A model generated the notes under the pieces. The model ran no database searches and was not told the DNA's origin. It worked only from the letters and a program-made list of their open reading frames with translations. Shown piece after piece: positions 15,946 to 24,013 of a stretch of DNA of 28,967 nucleotides (positions within the stretch are counted from its first letter, which is position 1; each line of letters starts with the position of its first letter). The stretch lies in contig CAMPKJ010000033.1 of assembly GCA_946887105.1 (NCBI GenBank), positions 1-28,967 on the forward strand, read 5' to 3'. The stretch is from an uncultured Acidobacteriota bacterium. GTDB taxonomy: Bacteria > Acidobacteriota > Thermoanaerobaculia > Gp7-AA8. A program made the position numbers and the translations under genes.

Positions 15946-17783
15946 CGCAGGATCCAGTTCAGCAGCGCGCCGATCCCGAATGCGTACACGGTGATGAACG
16001 CCGCGATGGCGACGGCGGCGCGTTTGCCGCGCTCGCGCACCATCACCAGGAAGTTGGCGACGCACGGCACGAAGAGCGTGATCACCGTCAGCGCGATGAT
16101 GGTCTGGCGCGGATCGAGCGCGCCGCCGCGTTGCATCGCGAACAGGCCGGCCGCGCCGTAATCGCGGCGCAGGAATCCGATCACGAACGCGTTGGCCGCT
16201 TCGGCAGGCAGTCCGAGGGCGCCCACGACCAGCGGCGCCAGCGCGCGTTGCAGCACGGTCAGCAGATGCGTGACGTCGAGGAAGTACAGCAGCAGCGTGC
16301 CGGCGATGAACAGCGGCACCGCTTCCTTCAGATACCACTCCGTGCGCGCCAGCACCTTGATCAGGATGTTCGACAGCCGCGGCACGCGCATCGGCGGGAG
16401 GTCGACGATGAAGTCTCCGCTCTCGCCCGGCACGATTTTCGACGCCAGGAATCCGACGATGAAGATCGTCAACACCGTGACGCTCAGCCAGATCATCGTC
16501 GCCGTACCGCCGAGGCGGCCGAGCATGGCCATGATCACGCCCAGCTGGGCCGAGCAGGGAATGCCCAGCGCGAGCAGGATCGTGACGATCACGCGCTCTT
16601 TCTTCGTTTCCAGCACGCGCGTCGTGAGCGTGGCCATGGTGTCGCAGCCGAGGCCGAGGACCATCGGCAGGACCGCCTTGCCGTTCAGACCCATGCGGCG
16701 GAAGATCCGGTGCAGCATCACCGCGAGGCGCGGCAGGTAGCCGGAGTCTTCGAGCATGCCGAACAGCGTGAAGAACGTGATCACCACCGGCAGCACGATG
16801 GCGATCGCGTACGTCAGCGCCATGGTGATCACGCCGTATGGGCCGACCAGCAGATCGCGCAGGAACTGCCACGGCACAACAAAGTTCACCAGCCGTGTGG
16901 CCCACGGATTGACGAACGCTTCGAAGATCGACGTCTCGACGAAATCGACCAGCGTGCCCGCGCCGAAATTGCCGACGAACAGCCAGGCCGCGTACAGCAC
17001 GCCGAGCAGAATGGGCACGCCCCAGATGCGATGCATGCAGAGAGCGCCGATCCGGTCGCGGCTGCGCGGCTGCGTTTCCGCGAGCACGTTCGCGATCAGG
17101 TCATCGACCACCGCCAGCCGCGCGTTGGCGATTTCCGCCGTGAGCTCCGGCGACGCATCGCCGCCGCAGAGGGCCGAGAGCGCGTCCTTGCGCGACATCC
17201 CGCCGGCGCGCAGAAAGGCGATCGCCTCTTCCACCGCGTTCGAGTAACGGATCACGATCGCCGAGCGCGCCGGGCGAACCGCGTGGCGTTTCAACTTCTC
17301 GAGATTCCAGCGCCGCAGTGCCGACACCGCGACCACCGGCACGCCGAGGGAATCGGCGAGCGCGTCGATGGCCACCTTCGGCGCGTTCGGCTCGTCGCTC
17401 ATGTTCAGGCAGAGCGTGAACGCGATCTCGTGCTCGATCAGCTGCAGCGACAGCAACAGCGTGCGCCGCAGGTTGCCGATGTCGCCGACCTGCACGACGT
17501 CCGCCTGGTCCGTCGCCAGCAGCAGATCGCGGGTCACGCGCTCTTCGAACGACTGCGGCGCGAGCGTGTTCGTGCCGGGCGTATCGACCACCTCGCGCAA
17601 CTCGCCGCCGATGTCGGCCAGCGCGCTGGTGATCTCGACGGTCGTGCCCGGATAGTTCGAGACCGTGGCGTAGCGCTGCGTGAGGCGCGTGAAGATCAGC
17701 GACTTGCCGACGTTGGGCTGCCCGATGAGCAGCAACTTGCGCGCCGGAAGTCGAGAGTCGAGGAGGACGGCTGGCTGAGACAT
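15942..17783 (-). CDS. feoB: Ferrous iron transport protein B
   Basis: The 613-residue protein imports Fe(II) across the inner membrane. The N-terminal G domain has G1 GQPNVGKS (21-28), the switch-I segment NYPGTTVE, G3 DTPG and G4 NMSD. A helical linker leads to a membrane part with two Gate-like halves (GYLPRLAVMLHRIFRRMGLNGKAVLPMVLGLGCDTMA and, later, the NAFVIGFLRRDYGAAGLF region). FeoB proteins are usually 650-780 residues, so this one is compact. The ATG at 17783 is preferred over a frame-open start at 17858 or an internal ATG at 17816, because those would overlap or abut the shared operator at 17823-17848. It is transcribed divergently from korA and is followed by the coupled feoA. Confidence 0.95.
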   Translation of the reverse strand: MSQPAVLLDSRLPARKLLLIGQPNVGKSLIFTRLTQRYATVSNYPGTTVEITSALADIGGELREVVDTPGTNTLAPQSFEERVTRDLLLATDQADVVQVGDIGNLRRTLLLSLQLIEHEIAFTLCLNMSDEPNAPKVAIDALADSLGVPVVAVSALRRWNLEKLKRHAVRPARSAIVIRYSNAVEEAIAFLRAGGMSRKDALSALCGGDASPELTAEIANARLAVVDDLIANVLAETQPRSRDRIGALCMHRIWGVPILLGVLYAAWLFVGNFGAGTLVDFVETSIFEAFVNPWATRLVNFVVPWQFLRDLLVGPYGVITMALTYAIAIVLPVVITFFTLFGMLEDSGYLPRLAVMLHRIFRRMGLNGKAVLPMVLGLGCDTMATLTTRVLETKKERVIVTILLALGIPCSAQLGVIMAMLGRLGGTATMIWLSVTVLTIFIVGFLASKIVPGESGDFIVDLPPMRVPRLSNILIKVLARTEWYLKEAVPLFIAGTLLLYFLDVTHLLTVLQRALAPLVVGALGLPAEAANAFVIGFLRRDYGAAGLFAMQRGGALDPRQTIIALTVITLFVPCVANFLVMVRERGKRAAVAIAAFITVYAFGIGALLNWILR

Positions 17784-17822
17784 GATCTCAACGCATCGTC
17801 GTCCCGCCTCGACCATGGCCCG

Positions 17823-17848
17823 GTGACGATCGTCACTCGCCTGCGTGA
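17823..17848. promoter_or_regulatory. Candidate Crp-type operator between feoB and korA
   Basis: A perfect 14-bp palindrome, GTGACGATCGTCAC (17823-17836), is followed by 8 bases and another GTGA at 17845-17848. The palindrome centre is about 64 bases before the korA ATG and 46 bases before the feoB ATG. One site could therefore control both divergent operons. The identical 14-mer occurs at 20625-20638. Confidence 0.65.
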
Positions 17849-17893
17849 CCCCTCTCATCGCTCCAGGTTCACGCCATCGGCAGTCTGCTTCGC

Positions 17894-19618
17894 ATGAGCG
17901 AAGACGTCACATTTTCCATCGTCGGCTCGGGCGGAGACGGCGCCGTCGTTGCGGGAGATCTCGCGGCGATGGCCTGCGCCGCGGTCGGGCTTCATGTCAT
18001 CAAAACCGAGGCGTACGGACCGCAGATCCGCGGCGGCGAGTCATCGTCGACCGTGCGCATCTCGGCCACGCCGATCGCCGCGCATGGCGATGCGATCGAT
18101 GCGCTGGTCGTGTTCCGCTTCGCCGACTTCGCGCGATTCCGCAGCGAGATGACGCTGTCCAGAACGTGCGTCGTGCTGCACGAGCCCGAAGACGCGCCGC
18201 CTCCGGAGCTCGCGTCGCTGCAGTGCGTGCCGGTGCCGCTCGCGCAACTGGCCAAAGACGCCGGCGCGCCGAACGCGAAGAACATCGTCGCGCTGGGCAT
18301 CCTCGCGGCGATGTTCGGCCTGCCGCTGGACAGCATCCGCACCGCCGTGCGGCGCCGCTTCCGCAAGCGGGACGAGAAAGTGATCGACGCCAACCTGCGC
18401 GCGCTCGATCGCGGCGTCGCATGGACCAATGCCGCGGAAACGCAGCAACGCTTCGACGCACTCGTGCCGTCCGCGCCGCGCCTGCTCATGTCCGGCAACG
18501 AAGCGACCGCGTTCGCCGCGTTGCACGCAGGCTGCAGCTTCTTCGCCGGCTATCCGATCACGCCCTCGACCGAAGTCCTGCAGTTGCTCGCCGACTGGCT
18601 GCCGAAGATCGGCGGCACCTGCGTGCAGACCGAAGACGAGCTCGCGGCCATCGGCGCCGTCGTCGGCGCCTCCTTCGCCGGCGCGAAATCGATGACCGCC
18701 ACCTCGGGGCCAGGCCTTTCTTTGATGTCCGAAATGATCGGCCTTTCGTCGATCGCCGAGATCCCCAGCGTGATCGTGAACGTGCAGCGCGGCGGACCAT
18801 CCACCGGCATTCCGACCAAGAGCGAGCAGTCCGATCTCTTCCACGCCGTCTACGGCGGGCACGGCGACATGCCGCGCGTGGTCCTCGGATGCACGGACGT
18901 CGAGGATTCGTTCCATGCGACGGTCGACGCGTTCAACATCGCCGAGGAGTTTCAGCTGCCGGTGATCGTCCTCTCGGATCAACTCATCGCGCAGCGGCGC
19001 GAAACGATCGACGCCACGTCGCTCGTACACGACGTGGTCTCGCGGCGCGTGCCGATCGAGCCCGACGATTCGTACGAGCGGTATGCCATCACCGATGACG
19101 GCGTATCGCCGATGACGGTGCCCGGCATGGTCGGCGGCATGTACCAGACCAACGGTCTCGAGCACGACGCGCTCGGACGTCCGAGCGCGATGTTCACGAC
19201 GCACGAGCAGATGAACGCCAAGCGTTATCGCAAGCTCGATGCGATCGCGAACAAATACGCGCTCTTCGAGCGCTGCGGCGTGGAGCAGCCGGAGCTCGGC
19301 ATCCTCTGCTGGGGCTCGTCGGCCGGTCCGGTGCGCGAGGCGATCGGGCGGATGAACACGAACGGCGCGCGCGTCGCCGCGTTCGTGCCGCGCATCCTCG
19401 CGCCGCTGCCCGCGCGCGACCTGCAGGCATTCATCGACTCGTGCGACCGCATCGTGGTCGTCGAGCTGAGCTTCGCGGAACAGTTCCATCAGTACCTGCG
19501 GTCGCTGGTCGACCTGCCGCGCGCGAAGACGCGCGTGCTGAAACGCTCCGGCGGCAAGGCGCTCTCCGTTTCGGAAATCATCGAAGCCGCGCAGGTGCTC
19601 GAGGAGGTGACGGCATGA
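17894..19618 (+). CDS. korA: 2-oxoacid:ferredoxin oxidoreductase, fused gamma-alpha subunit
   Basis: With KorB this cytoplasmic enzyme converts a 2-oxoacid (probably 2-oxoglutarate) and CoA to acyl-CoA, CO2 and reduced ferredoxin, or works in reverse. The 574 residues contain a gamma domain (about 1-185, beginning FSIVGSGGDGAVVAGDLAA and EAYGPQIRGGESS) and an alpha domain (about 195-574) with GYPITPSTEVLQ, the Glu-rich TEDELAAIGAVVGAS and TSGPGLSLM. Gamma-alpha fusion is the KorA form common in bacteria. No ferredoxin-like delta domain is present. No clear ribosome-binding site precedes ATG 17894. The stop overlaps korB (ATGA). Substrate choice among 2-oxoacids is not certain. The Crp-type site upstream suggests control together with feoB. 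Confidence 0.92.
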   Translation: MSEDVTFSIVGSGGDGAVVAGDLAAMACAAVGLHVIKTEAYGPQIRGGESSSTVRISATPIAAHGDAIDALVVFRFADFARFRSEMTLSRTCVVLHEPEDAPPPELASLQCVPVPLAQLAKDAGAPNAKNIVALGILAAMFGLPLDSIRTAVRRRFRKRDEKVIDANLRALDRGVAWTNAAETQQRFDALVPSAPRLLMSGNEATAFAALHAGCSFFAGYPITPSTEVLQLLADWLPKIGGTCVQTEDELAAIGAVVGASFAGAKSMTATSGPGLSLMSEMIGLSSIAEIPSVIVNVQRGGPSTGIPTKSEQSDLFHAVYGGHGDMPRVVLGCTDVEDSFHATVDAFNIAEEFQLPVIVLSDQLIAQRRETIDATSLVHDVVSRRVPIEPDDSYERYAITDDGVSPMTVPGMVGGMYQTNGLEHDALGRPSAMFTTHEQMNAKRYRKLDAIANKYALFERCGVEQPELGILCWGSSAGPVREAIGRMNTNGARVAAFVPRILAPLPARDLQAFIDSCDRIVVVELSFAEQFHQYLRSLVDLPRAKTRVLKRSGGKALSVSEIIEAAQVLEEVTA

Positions 19619-20466
19619 CATTCACCGCGAACGATTTCAAGACCGATCTCAAGCCGGTGTGGTGCCCCGGCTGCGGCGACTTCGCCGTGCTCAACTCCGT
19701 GCATCGCGCACTCACCGCGGCGGGCTGCGCGCCGCACGAAACGATCCTCGTCTCCGGCATCGGCTGTTCGTCGCGATTGCCCGGTTACGTCGAAACGTAC
19801 GGCCTCAACTCGCTGCACGGCCGCGCCTTGCCGATCGCCACCGGCGCAAAGCTGGCCGCGCCGCGCATGAGCGTGGTCGCGGTGGGCGGCGACGGCGACG
19901 GACTGGCCATCGGCGGCAATCACTTCCTGCACGCCTGCCGCCGCAACGTCGACATCGCCTACTTCATGATGGACAACGAGATCTACGGCCTCACCAAAGG
20001 GCAGGCCGGACCGACCACGCCGGCCGGCGACAAGACCAAGTCGACCACGTACGGCAACCCCGATCCGTCCATCGATCCATGCGCGCTCGCGATCGCCTGT
20101 GGCGCGTCGTGGGTGGCGCGCGGATTCTCCGGCGACGTGAAGGGGACGACCGAGCTGATGACGCGCGCCATCCAGCATCACGGATTCGCGTTCCTGAACA
20201 TCCTCTCGCCCTGCGTGACCTGGCGCGGCGAAGAGCAGCACAAAGAGCTGCGCGCGAAGATGCGTCCCCTTCCGGCCGGTCACGACAAGACCAGCCGCGA
20301 GTCGGCGCTGCGCTTCACCGGCGAGCACGAGCACCTCACCACCGGCGTGCTGTACGAAGTCGAGCGCGCGACGCTGCTGGACGAACTGGTGGAGATCGAG
20401 CGCCGCGCAAAGGGCAACCTGCCGCCGCCGGCGCGCACGGATTTCCTGAACGCATTCGCGATCTAA
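19615..20466 (+). CDS. korB: 2-oxoacid:ferredoxin oxidoreductase, beta subunit
   Basis: The 283-residue beta subunit carries the thiamine diphosphate and one [4Fe-4S] cluster. Visible motifs are WCPGCGDFAVL (C17, C20), GIGCSSRLPGY (third cluster Cys), the TPP/Mg motif GGDGDGLAIGGNHFLHACRRN with MMDNEIYGLTKGQ, and the last cluster cysteine in SPCVTW. The length is close to that of other KorB proteins. The start overlaps the korA stop by ATGA and a GAGGAGG ribosome-binding site lies upstream. Together with KorA the complex is the alpha-gamma/beta type that uses an external ferredoxin. Such enzymes are oxygen-sensitive, which fits the anaerobic character of the neighbouring genes. Confidence 0.94.
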   Translation: MTFTANDFKTDLKPVWCPGCGDFAVLNSVHRALTAAGCAPHETILVSGIGCSSRLPGYVETYGLNSLHGRALPIATGAKLAAPRMSVVAVGGDGDGLAIGGNHFLHACRRNVDIAYFMMDNEIYGLTKGQAGPTTPAGDKTKSTTYGNPDPSIDPCALAIACGASWVARGFSGDVKGTTELMTRAIQHHGFAFLNILSPCVTWRGEEQHKELRAKMRPLPAGHDKTSRESALRFTGEHEHLTTGVLYEVERATLLDELVEIERRAKGNLPPPARTDFLNAFAI

Positions 20467-20480
20467 CCACGCTGATGTGA

Positions 20481-20562
20481 CCCCTCATCCGCCCTTCGGG
20501 CTACTTCTCGCACGTTGCCTTCTCTCCTCGTGAGGGGAGAAGGTGCCGCAGGCGGATGAGGG
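20481..20562. repeat. Dispersed palindromic repeat, copy 2, nested hairpins
   Basis: The outer stem is CCCTCATCCGCC at 20482-20493 paired with GGCGGATGAGGG at 20551-20562. The inner stem is CCTTCTCTCCTC at 20518-20529 paired with GAGGGGAGAAGG at 20532-20543, with one G-T pair. The same blocks occur, shortened, at 3451-3500. It lies 14 bases after the korB stop and may limit read-through into the ccm operon. It occupies most of the 220-base korB-ccmE gap. Confidence 0.75.
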
Positions 20563-20624
20563 CTTGTCGCACGCTCGCGGTGTGCGCGACGTGCGAGCTC
20601 GTCGAGGACTTCCGGCGCCGCTGA

Positions 20625-20650
20625 GTGACGATCGTCACCCGCTCCCGTGA
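20625..20650 (+). promoter_or_regulatory. Candidate Crp-type operator upstream of ccmE
   Basis: GTGACGATCGTCAC at 20625-20638, 8 bases, then GTGA at 20647-20650. This is identical in palindrome and spacing to the feoB-korA site. The centre is 55 bases before ATG 20687. A -10-like CAATAC at 20666-20671 lies downstream, at a distance compatible with activation from about -45. Confidence 0.65.
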
Positions 20651-20686
20651 CCAGCGCACCCGCGCCAATACGCGTCACGCCACAAC

Positions 20687-21148
20687 ATGACGTTCATGAA
20701 GCCGAACCACCGATTCGTGATCGTCTCCCTCGCGGTCGCCGCCATTGCGTTCATCGCCATCGCCGCCGGTGGCATCAACGACAACCTCGTCTACTACTGG
20801 ACGCCCACCGATCTTCACGCCGCCGGCGACAAAGCGTACGGCGCGACCATCCGCCTCGGCGGCATGGTCAGCGCGGGCTCGATCCGGCCGCACGCCGGCA
20901 CCACCGGCGTCGAGTTCGACGTCAACGACGGCGCGCGGGTCGTGCACGTGAAAACGAACGGCGTGCCGCCGCAGATGTTCCGCGACGGCATCGGCGTGGT
21001 CGTCGAAGGGACCATGACGCGCGGCGGGACGTTCGAATCGCACCGGCTGATGGTCTCGCATAACAACGAATACAAGGCGCCGGCGGACGGCCATCCGATG
21101 GACAAGAAAGAGCTCGAGAAGCTGATGCGCACCACGGAGGACCTGTGA
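20687..21148 (+). CDS. ccmE: Cytochrome c maturation haem chaperone CcmE
   Basis: The 153-residue periplasmic haem chaperone is anchored by an N-terminal membrane helix (about 9-28). The beta-barrel domain ends in the haem-binding motif H125-x3-Y129 (SHNNEY), the classical H-x-x-x-Y form in which the histidine binds haem covalently. CcmE takes haem from the CcmABCD release machinery and passes it to CcmF/H. It is the first gene of ccmEFGHI, and ccmABCD are not in the window. There is no clear ribosome-binding site before ATG 20687; an in-frame ATG at 20696 is possible. The next gene overlaps by GTGA. Confidence 0.93.
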   Translation: MTFMKPNHRFVIVSLAVAAIAFIAIAAGGINDNLVYYWTPTDLHAAGDKAYGATIRLGGMVSAGSIRPHAGTTGVEFDVNDGARVVHVKTNGVPPQMFRDGIGVVVEGTMTRGGTFESHRLMVSHNNEYKAPADGHPMDKKELEKLMRTTEDL

Positions 21149-23070
21149 TCACCACCGCCGCACTCGGCCGCCTGCTCATCCTCGGCGCGCTGCTCGTTTC
21201 CACGGCCGGGGCCTTTCTCGGCTTCGCATCGGGCGCGAAACAATCGGAAGAAGGGCTGCGCTGGTCGCGCCGTCTCGCCTATGCCTTCGGCGCGCTGATG
21301 CTGCTGGCCACGCTGGTGATGGAGCACGCGCTGCTCACGCACAATTTCAGCGTCTCCTATGTCGCGCACGTCGGCTCGCGCGCCGTGCCGGTATGGGTGA
21401 CGATCGTCAGCCTCTGGTCCTCGCTGGAAGGCTCGATCCTGTTCTGGGGTCTGGTGCTCGGCCTCTACATCGCCGCCGCGACGCGCTTCTCCACGCGCGG
21501 CAACGACGACGCGATGCCGTACGCGATCGGGACCTGGCTGGCCTGCGGATCGTTCTTCAGTTTCCTCATCGCCGGCCCGTCGAATCCGTTCCTCACCGTC
21601 TCGCCGGCACCCTTCGACGGACCGGGACCGAATCCGCTGCTGCAGAACCACGTGCTGATGGTCGCCCATCCGCCGCTGCTCTATCTCGGCTACGTCGGCA
21701 TGACCATCCCGTTCGGATTCGCGGTCGCGGCCCTGCTGCGCGGCAAGATCGGTCCGACGCTGGTGCGCGCGATCCGCAACTCGCTGCTGCTGTCGTGGAT
21801 CTTCCTCTCCCTCGCGATCATGCTCGGCGGCTGGTGGGCGTACGAAGTGCTCGGATGGGGCGGCTACTGGGCCTGGGATCCGGTCGAAAACGCATCGCTC
21901 CTGCCATGGCTCACCGCGACCGCCGCGCTGCACAGCGTGGTGGTGATGCAACGCCGCGGCGTGCTCAAGGGATGGACGGTCACGCTGGTCCTGGCGAGCT
22001 TCCTCCTGACCGTTCTGGGCACGTTCATGACCCGTTCGGGCGTGTTCAACTCCGTGCACTCGTTCACGCAGAGCGCGATCGGGCCGACCATCCTGGTCTT
22101 CCTCGCGGCGGTGCTGATCGGCTCCGTGACGCTGCTGGCCTTGCGCATCGACGCACTCGAAAGCGAAGGGCGCATCGACGCGCCGGTCAGCCGCGAGGGA
22201 ACGTTCCTGCTCAACAATCTCGTGTTCGTGCTGCTCACGTTCACCGTGCTGGTCGGCACCGTCTTTCCGCTGGTGGTCGAGGCGGTGAGCGGCAAGCAGA
22301 TGAGCGTCGGACGCCCGTACTTCGACTCGATGGTCGTGCCGATGGGCGTGACGCTGCTGTTCCTTCTCGGGATCGGTCCGGCGCTGCCGTGGGGCGCGTC
22401 GTCGCGCGAGAAACTGCGGCGCGCGCTGCTGCCGCCGCTGATCGGTGCGGCGGTGCTCACGCTCCTCGGCGTGCTGTTCGGCGCGCGCAATCCGTGGACG
22501 ATCCTCACGCTCGCCGCGGGCGGTTACGCGCTGCAGGTGACGATCACCCAACTCGCCGTCCTGCGCCGCGTGCGGCGGAGCGCCGGCGCGTACGTGATTC
22601 ACCTCGGCGTGGCCATCGCCATCGTGGCCGTGGCGGTCTCGAGCACGATGCGCACGCAATCCGAGGTCGTGCTCGAACAGGGCAAATCCGCGGCGATCGG
22701 CGCGTACGCGGTGACGTTCCTCGGCACGGATGAACGCATCGAGCCGCATCGCACGTCGAACGTCGCGCGCATCGCGGTGACGAAAGACGGGCGCCCGGTG
22801 ACCACGCTCGAGCCGCGCATGAATCACTACGAAATGATGCGCGAGCCGATCGGCACGCCCGACGTTCATTCGACGCTCGGCGGCGATCTGTACATCTCCA
22901 TCGCCAGCCTGGAAAACGGCCGCGCCGGTCTCCTGCTGATCGTCACGCCGCTGGTGTCGTGGATCTGGATCGCGGTGCTGCTGATGGCCGCGGGCGGCGT
23001 GGTCGCGCTGGTGCCGTCGATGCGGGCCGCGCCGAGGATTCAACTCGTGGAGGCCAAGGTCACATCATGA
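21145..23070 (+). CDS. ccmF: Cytochrome c haem lyase subunit CcmF
   Basis: The 641-residue polytopic inner-membrane protein is the haem-handling core of the System I cytochrome c synthase. It has about 15 hydrophobic segments and the tryptophan-rich WWD signature (GGWWAYEVLGWGGYWAWDPVENASLLPW) at about 230-255. Histidines that bind haem b and the WWD-bound haem are expected before and after it (for example HPPLLYLGYVG). A soluble periplasmic domain lies near the C-terminus (about 505-590). The GTG start at 21145 overlaps the ccmE stop (GTGA), and GGAGG lies seven bases upstream. Length and order match CcmF/NrfE proteins. It acts on CcmE-bound haem together with CcmH. Confidence 0.95.
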   Translation: MITTAALGRLLILGALLVSTAGAFLGFASGAKQSEEGLRWSRRLAYAFGALMLLATLVMEHALLTHNFSVSYVAHVGSRAVPVWVTIVSLWSSLEGSILFWGLVLGLYIAAATRFSTRGNDDAMPYAIGTWLACGSFFSFLIAGPSNPFLTVSPAPFDGPGPNPLLQNHVLMVAHPPLLYLGYVGMTIPFGFAVAALLRGKIGPTLVRAIRNSLLLSWIFLSLAIMLGGWWAYEVLGWGGYWAWDPVENASLLPWLTATAALHSVVVMQRRGVLKGWTVTLVLASFLLTVLGTFMTRSGVFNSVHSFTQSAIGPTILVFLAAVLIGSVTLLALRIDALESEGRIDAPVSREGTFLLNNLVFVLLTFTVLVGTVFPLVVEAVSGKQMSVGRPYFDSMVVPMGVTLLFLLGIGPALPWGASSREKLRRALLPPLIGAAVLTLLGVLFGARNPWTILTLAAGGYALQVTITQLAVLRRVRRSAGAYVIHLGVAIAIVAVAVSSTMRTQSEVVLEQGKSAAIGAYAVTFLGTDERIEPHRTSNVARIAVTKDGRPVTTLEPRMNHYEMMREPIGTPDVHSTLGGDLYISIASLENGRAGLLLIVTPLVSWIWIAVLLMAAGGVVALVPSMRAAPRIQLVEAKVTS

Positions 23071-23585
23071 ACCGCACCGTCCTCCTTTCCGGCGCAGTGA
23101 TCACCACCGCGCTCATCGCCGTGCTGATGTCCGGCCTCGGTCGCGATCCGAAACACATCGACTCGCCGCTGGTCGGCAACACCGCGCCGGCGTTCGCGCT
23201 GAAGACCGCCGGCACCGGCGAGCTGGTGGACATCACCCGCTTCCGCGGCAAGCCGCTGGTCGTGAACTTCTGGGCCACGTGGTGCGGACCGTGTTGGGAA
23301 GAACATCCGATCCTCAACCAGACCGCCACGCTCTACAGCGGCCGCGTGCAGTTTCTCGGCGTCGTCTTCCAGGATGACGAACGGAAGATCCAGGACTTCC
23401 TCCGCAAGCGCGGCGCCGCTTATCCGACGGTCATCGACGACCGCGGCAAGACCGCCATCGCGTACGGCGTCGGCGGAGTCCCGGAGACCTTCATCCTCGA
23501 TGCGAACGGCACCATCGTCGTGAAACACGACGGCGCCATCTCGCAGGAACAACTGCAGTCGTATCTCGCGGAGGTGTTGCGATGA
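23067..23585 (+). CDS. ccmG: Thiol:disulfide oxidoreductase CcmG/DsbE
   Basis: The 172-residue membrane-anchored thioredoxin-fold protein faces the periplasm. The N-terminal helix (about 6-23) precedes a thioredoxin domain with NFWATWCGPCWEEHP (C73, C76) and the cis-proline region GVGGVPETFILD. It keeps apocytochrome c and CcmH cysteines reduced before haem attachment. The glutamate after the active site and the GVPETF segment are typical of CcmG. The ATG overlaps the ccmF stop (ATGA). Confidence 0.94.
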   Translation: MNRTVLLSGAVITTALIAVLMSGLGRDPKHIDSPLVGNTAPAFALKTAGTGELVDITRFRGKPLVVNFWATWCGPCWEEHPILNQTATLYSGRVQFLGVVFQDDERKIQDFLRKRGAAYPTVIDDRGKTAIAYGVGGVPETFILDANGTIVVKHDGAISQEQLQSYLAEVLR

Positions 23586-24013
23586 TCGTCACGCTCGTTC
23601 TGCTGCTGCTCGCTCCGCCGCAGGGGACGCCGCTGCACGGCGACGCGCTGGCGCAGCGCACGCAGGAAGTGGCAGCGGGGCTGCGATGCCCGGTCTGCCA
23701 GGGACTGTCGATCGCCGACTCGCCGTCCGAGATGGCGGTGAACATGAAGACCGAAGTGCGCTCGATGCTGGAGCGCGGCTACACGCGCGAACAGATCGAA
23801 GCGTATTTCGTCGCCTCGTACGGCGAGTTCGTGCTGCTCGAGCCGAAGAATGCGTTCGTCTGGATCCTGCCGGTCGCGGCGCTGGTCTTCGGAGTCGCCG
23901 TGGTGATCCTCAAGCTGCGACGGCTGGCCGCCGCACCCGCACCCAAACGCATCGCTGCCACCAACCCCGATCTCGCGCGCGTGCGCGAGCTCGTGAAAGG
24001 AACGACATCATGA
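23582..24013 (+). CDS. ccmH: Cytochrome c maturation protein CcmH
   Basis: This 143-residue membrane protein carries the LRCPVCQGLSIADS motif (C36, C39) in a periplasmic three-helix domain, followed by a membrane helix (about 92-112) and a basic cytoplasmic tail. CcmH binds the CXXCH region of apocytochrome and works with CcmF. The N-terminal segment (MIVTLVLLLLAPPQG) is a signal peptide or anchor. It overlaps ccmG and the following gene by four bases each. It lacks the extra C-terminal TPR part of fused CcmH proteins, which is supplied by the next gene. Confidence 0.94.
   Translation: MIVTLVLLLLAPPQGTPLHGDALAQRTQEVAAGLRCPVCQGLSIADSPSEMAVNMKTEVRSMLERGYTREQIEAYFVASYGEFVLLEPKNAFVWILPVAALVFGVAVVILKLRRLAAAPAPKRIAATNPDLARVRELVKGTTS

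Noticed and set aside
16131..17897. Long open frame opposite feoB
   Set aside because: Composition is dominated by Arg, His, Gln and Asp and no family motif is seen. The feoB reading has complete G-domain motifs and membrane segments.
20815..23043. 742-codon open frame opposite ccmF
   Set aside because: Same shadow character. The ccmF strand has the WWD motif and overlapping ccm genes on both sides.
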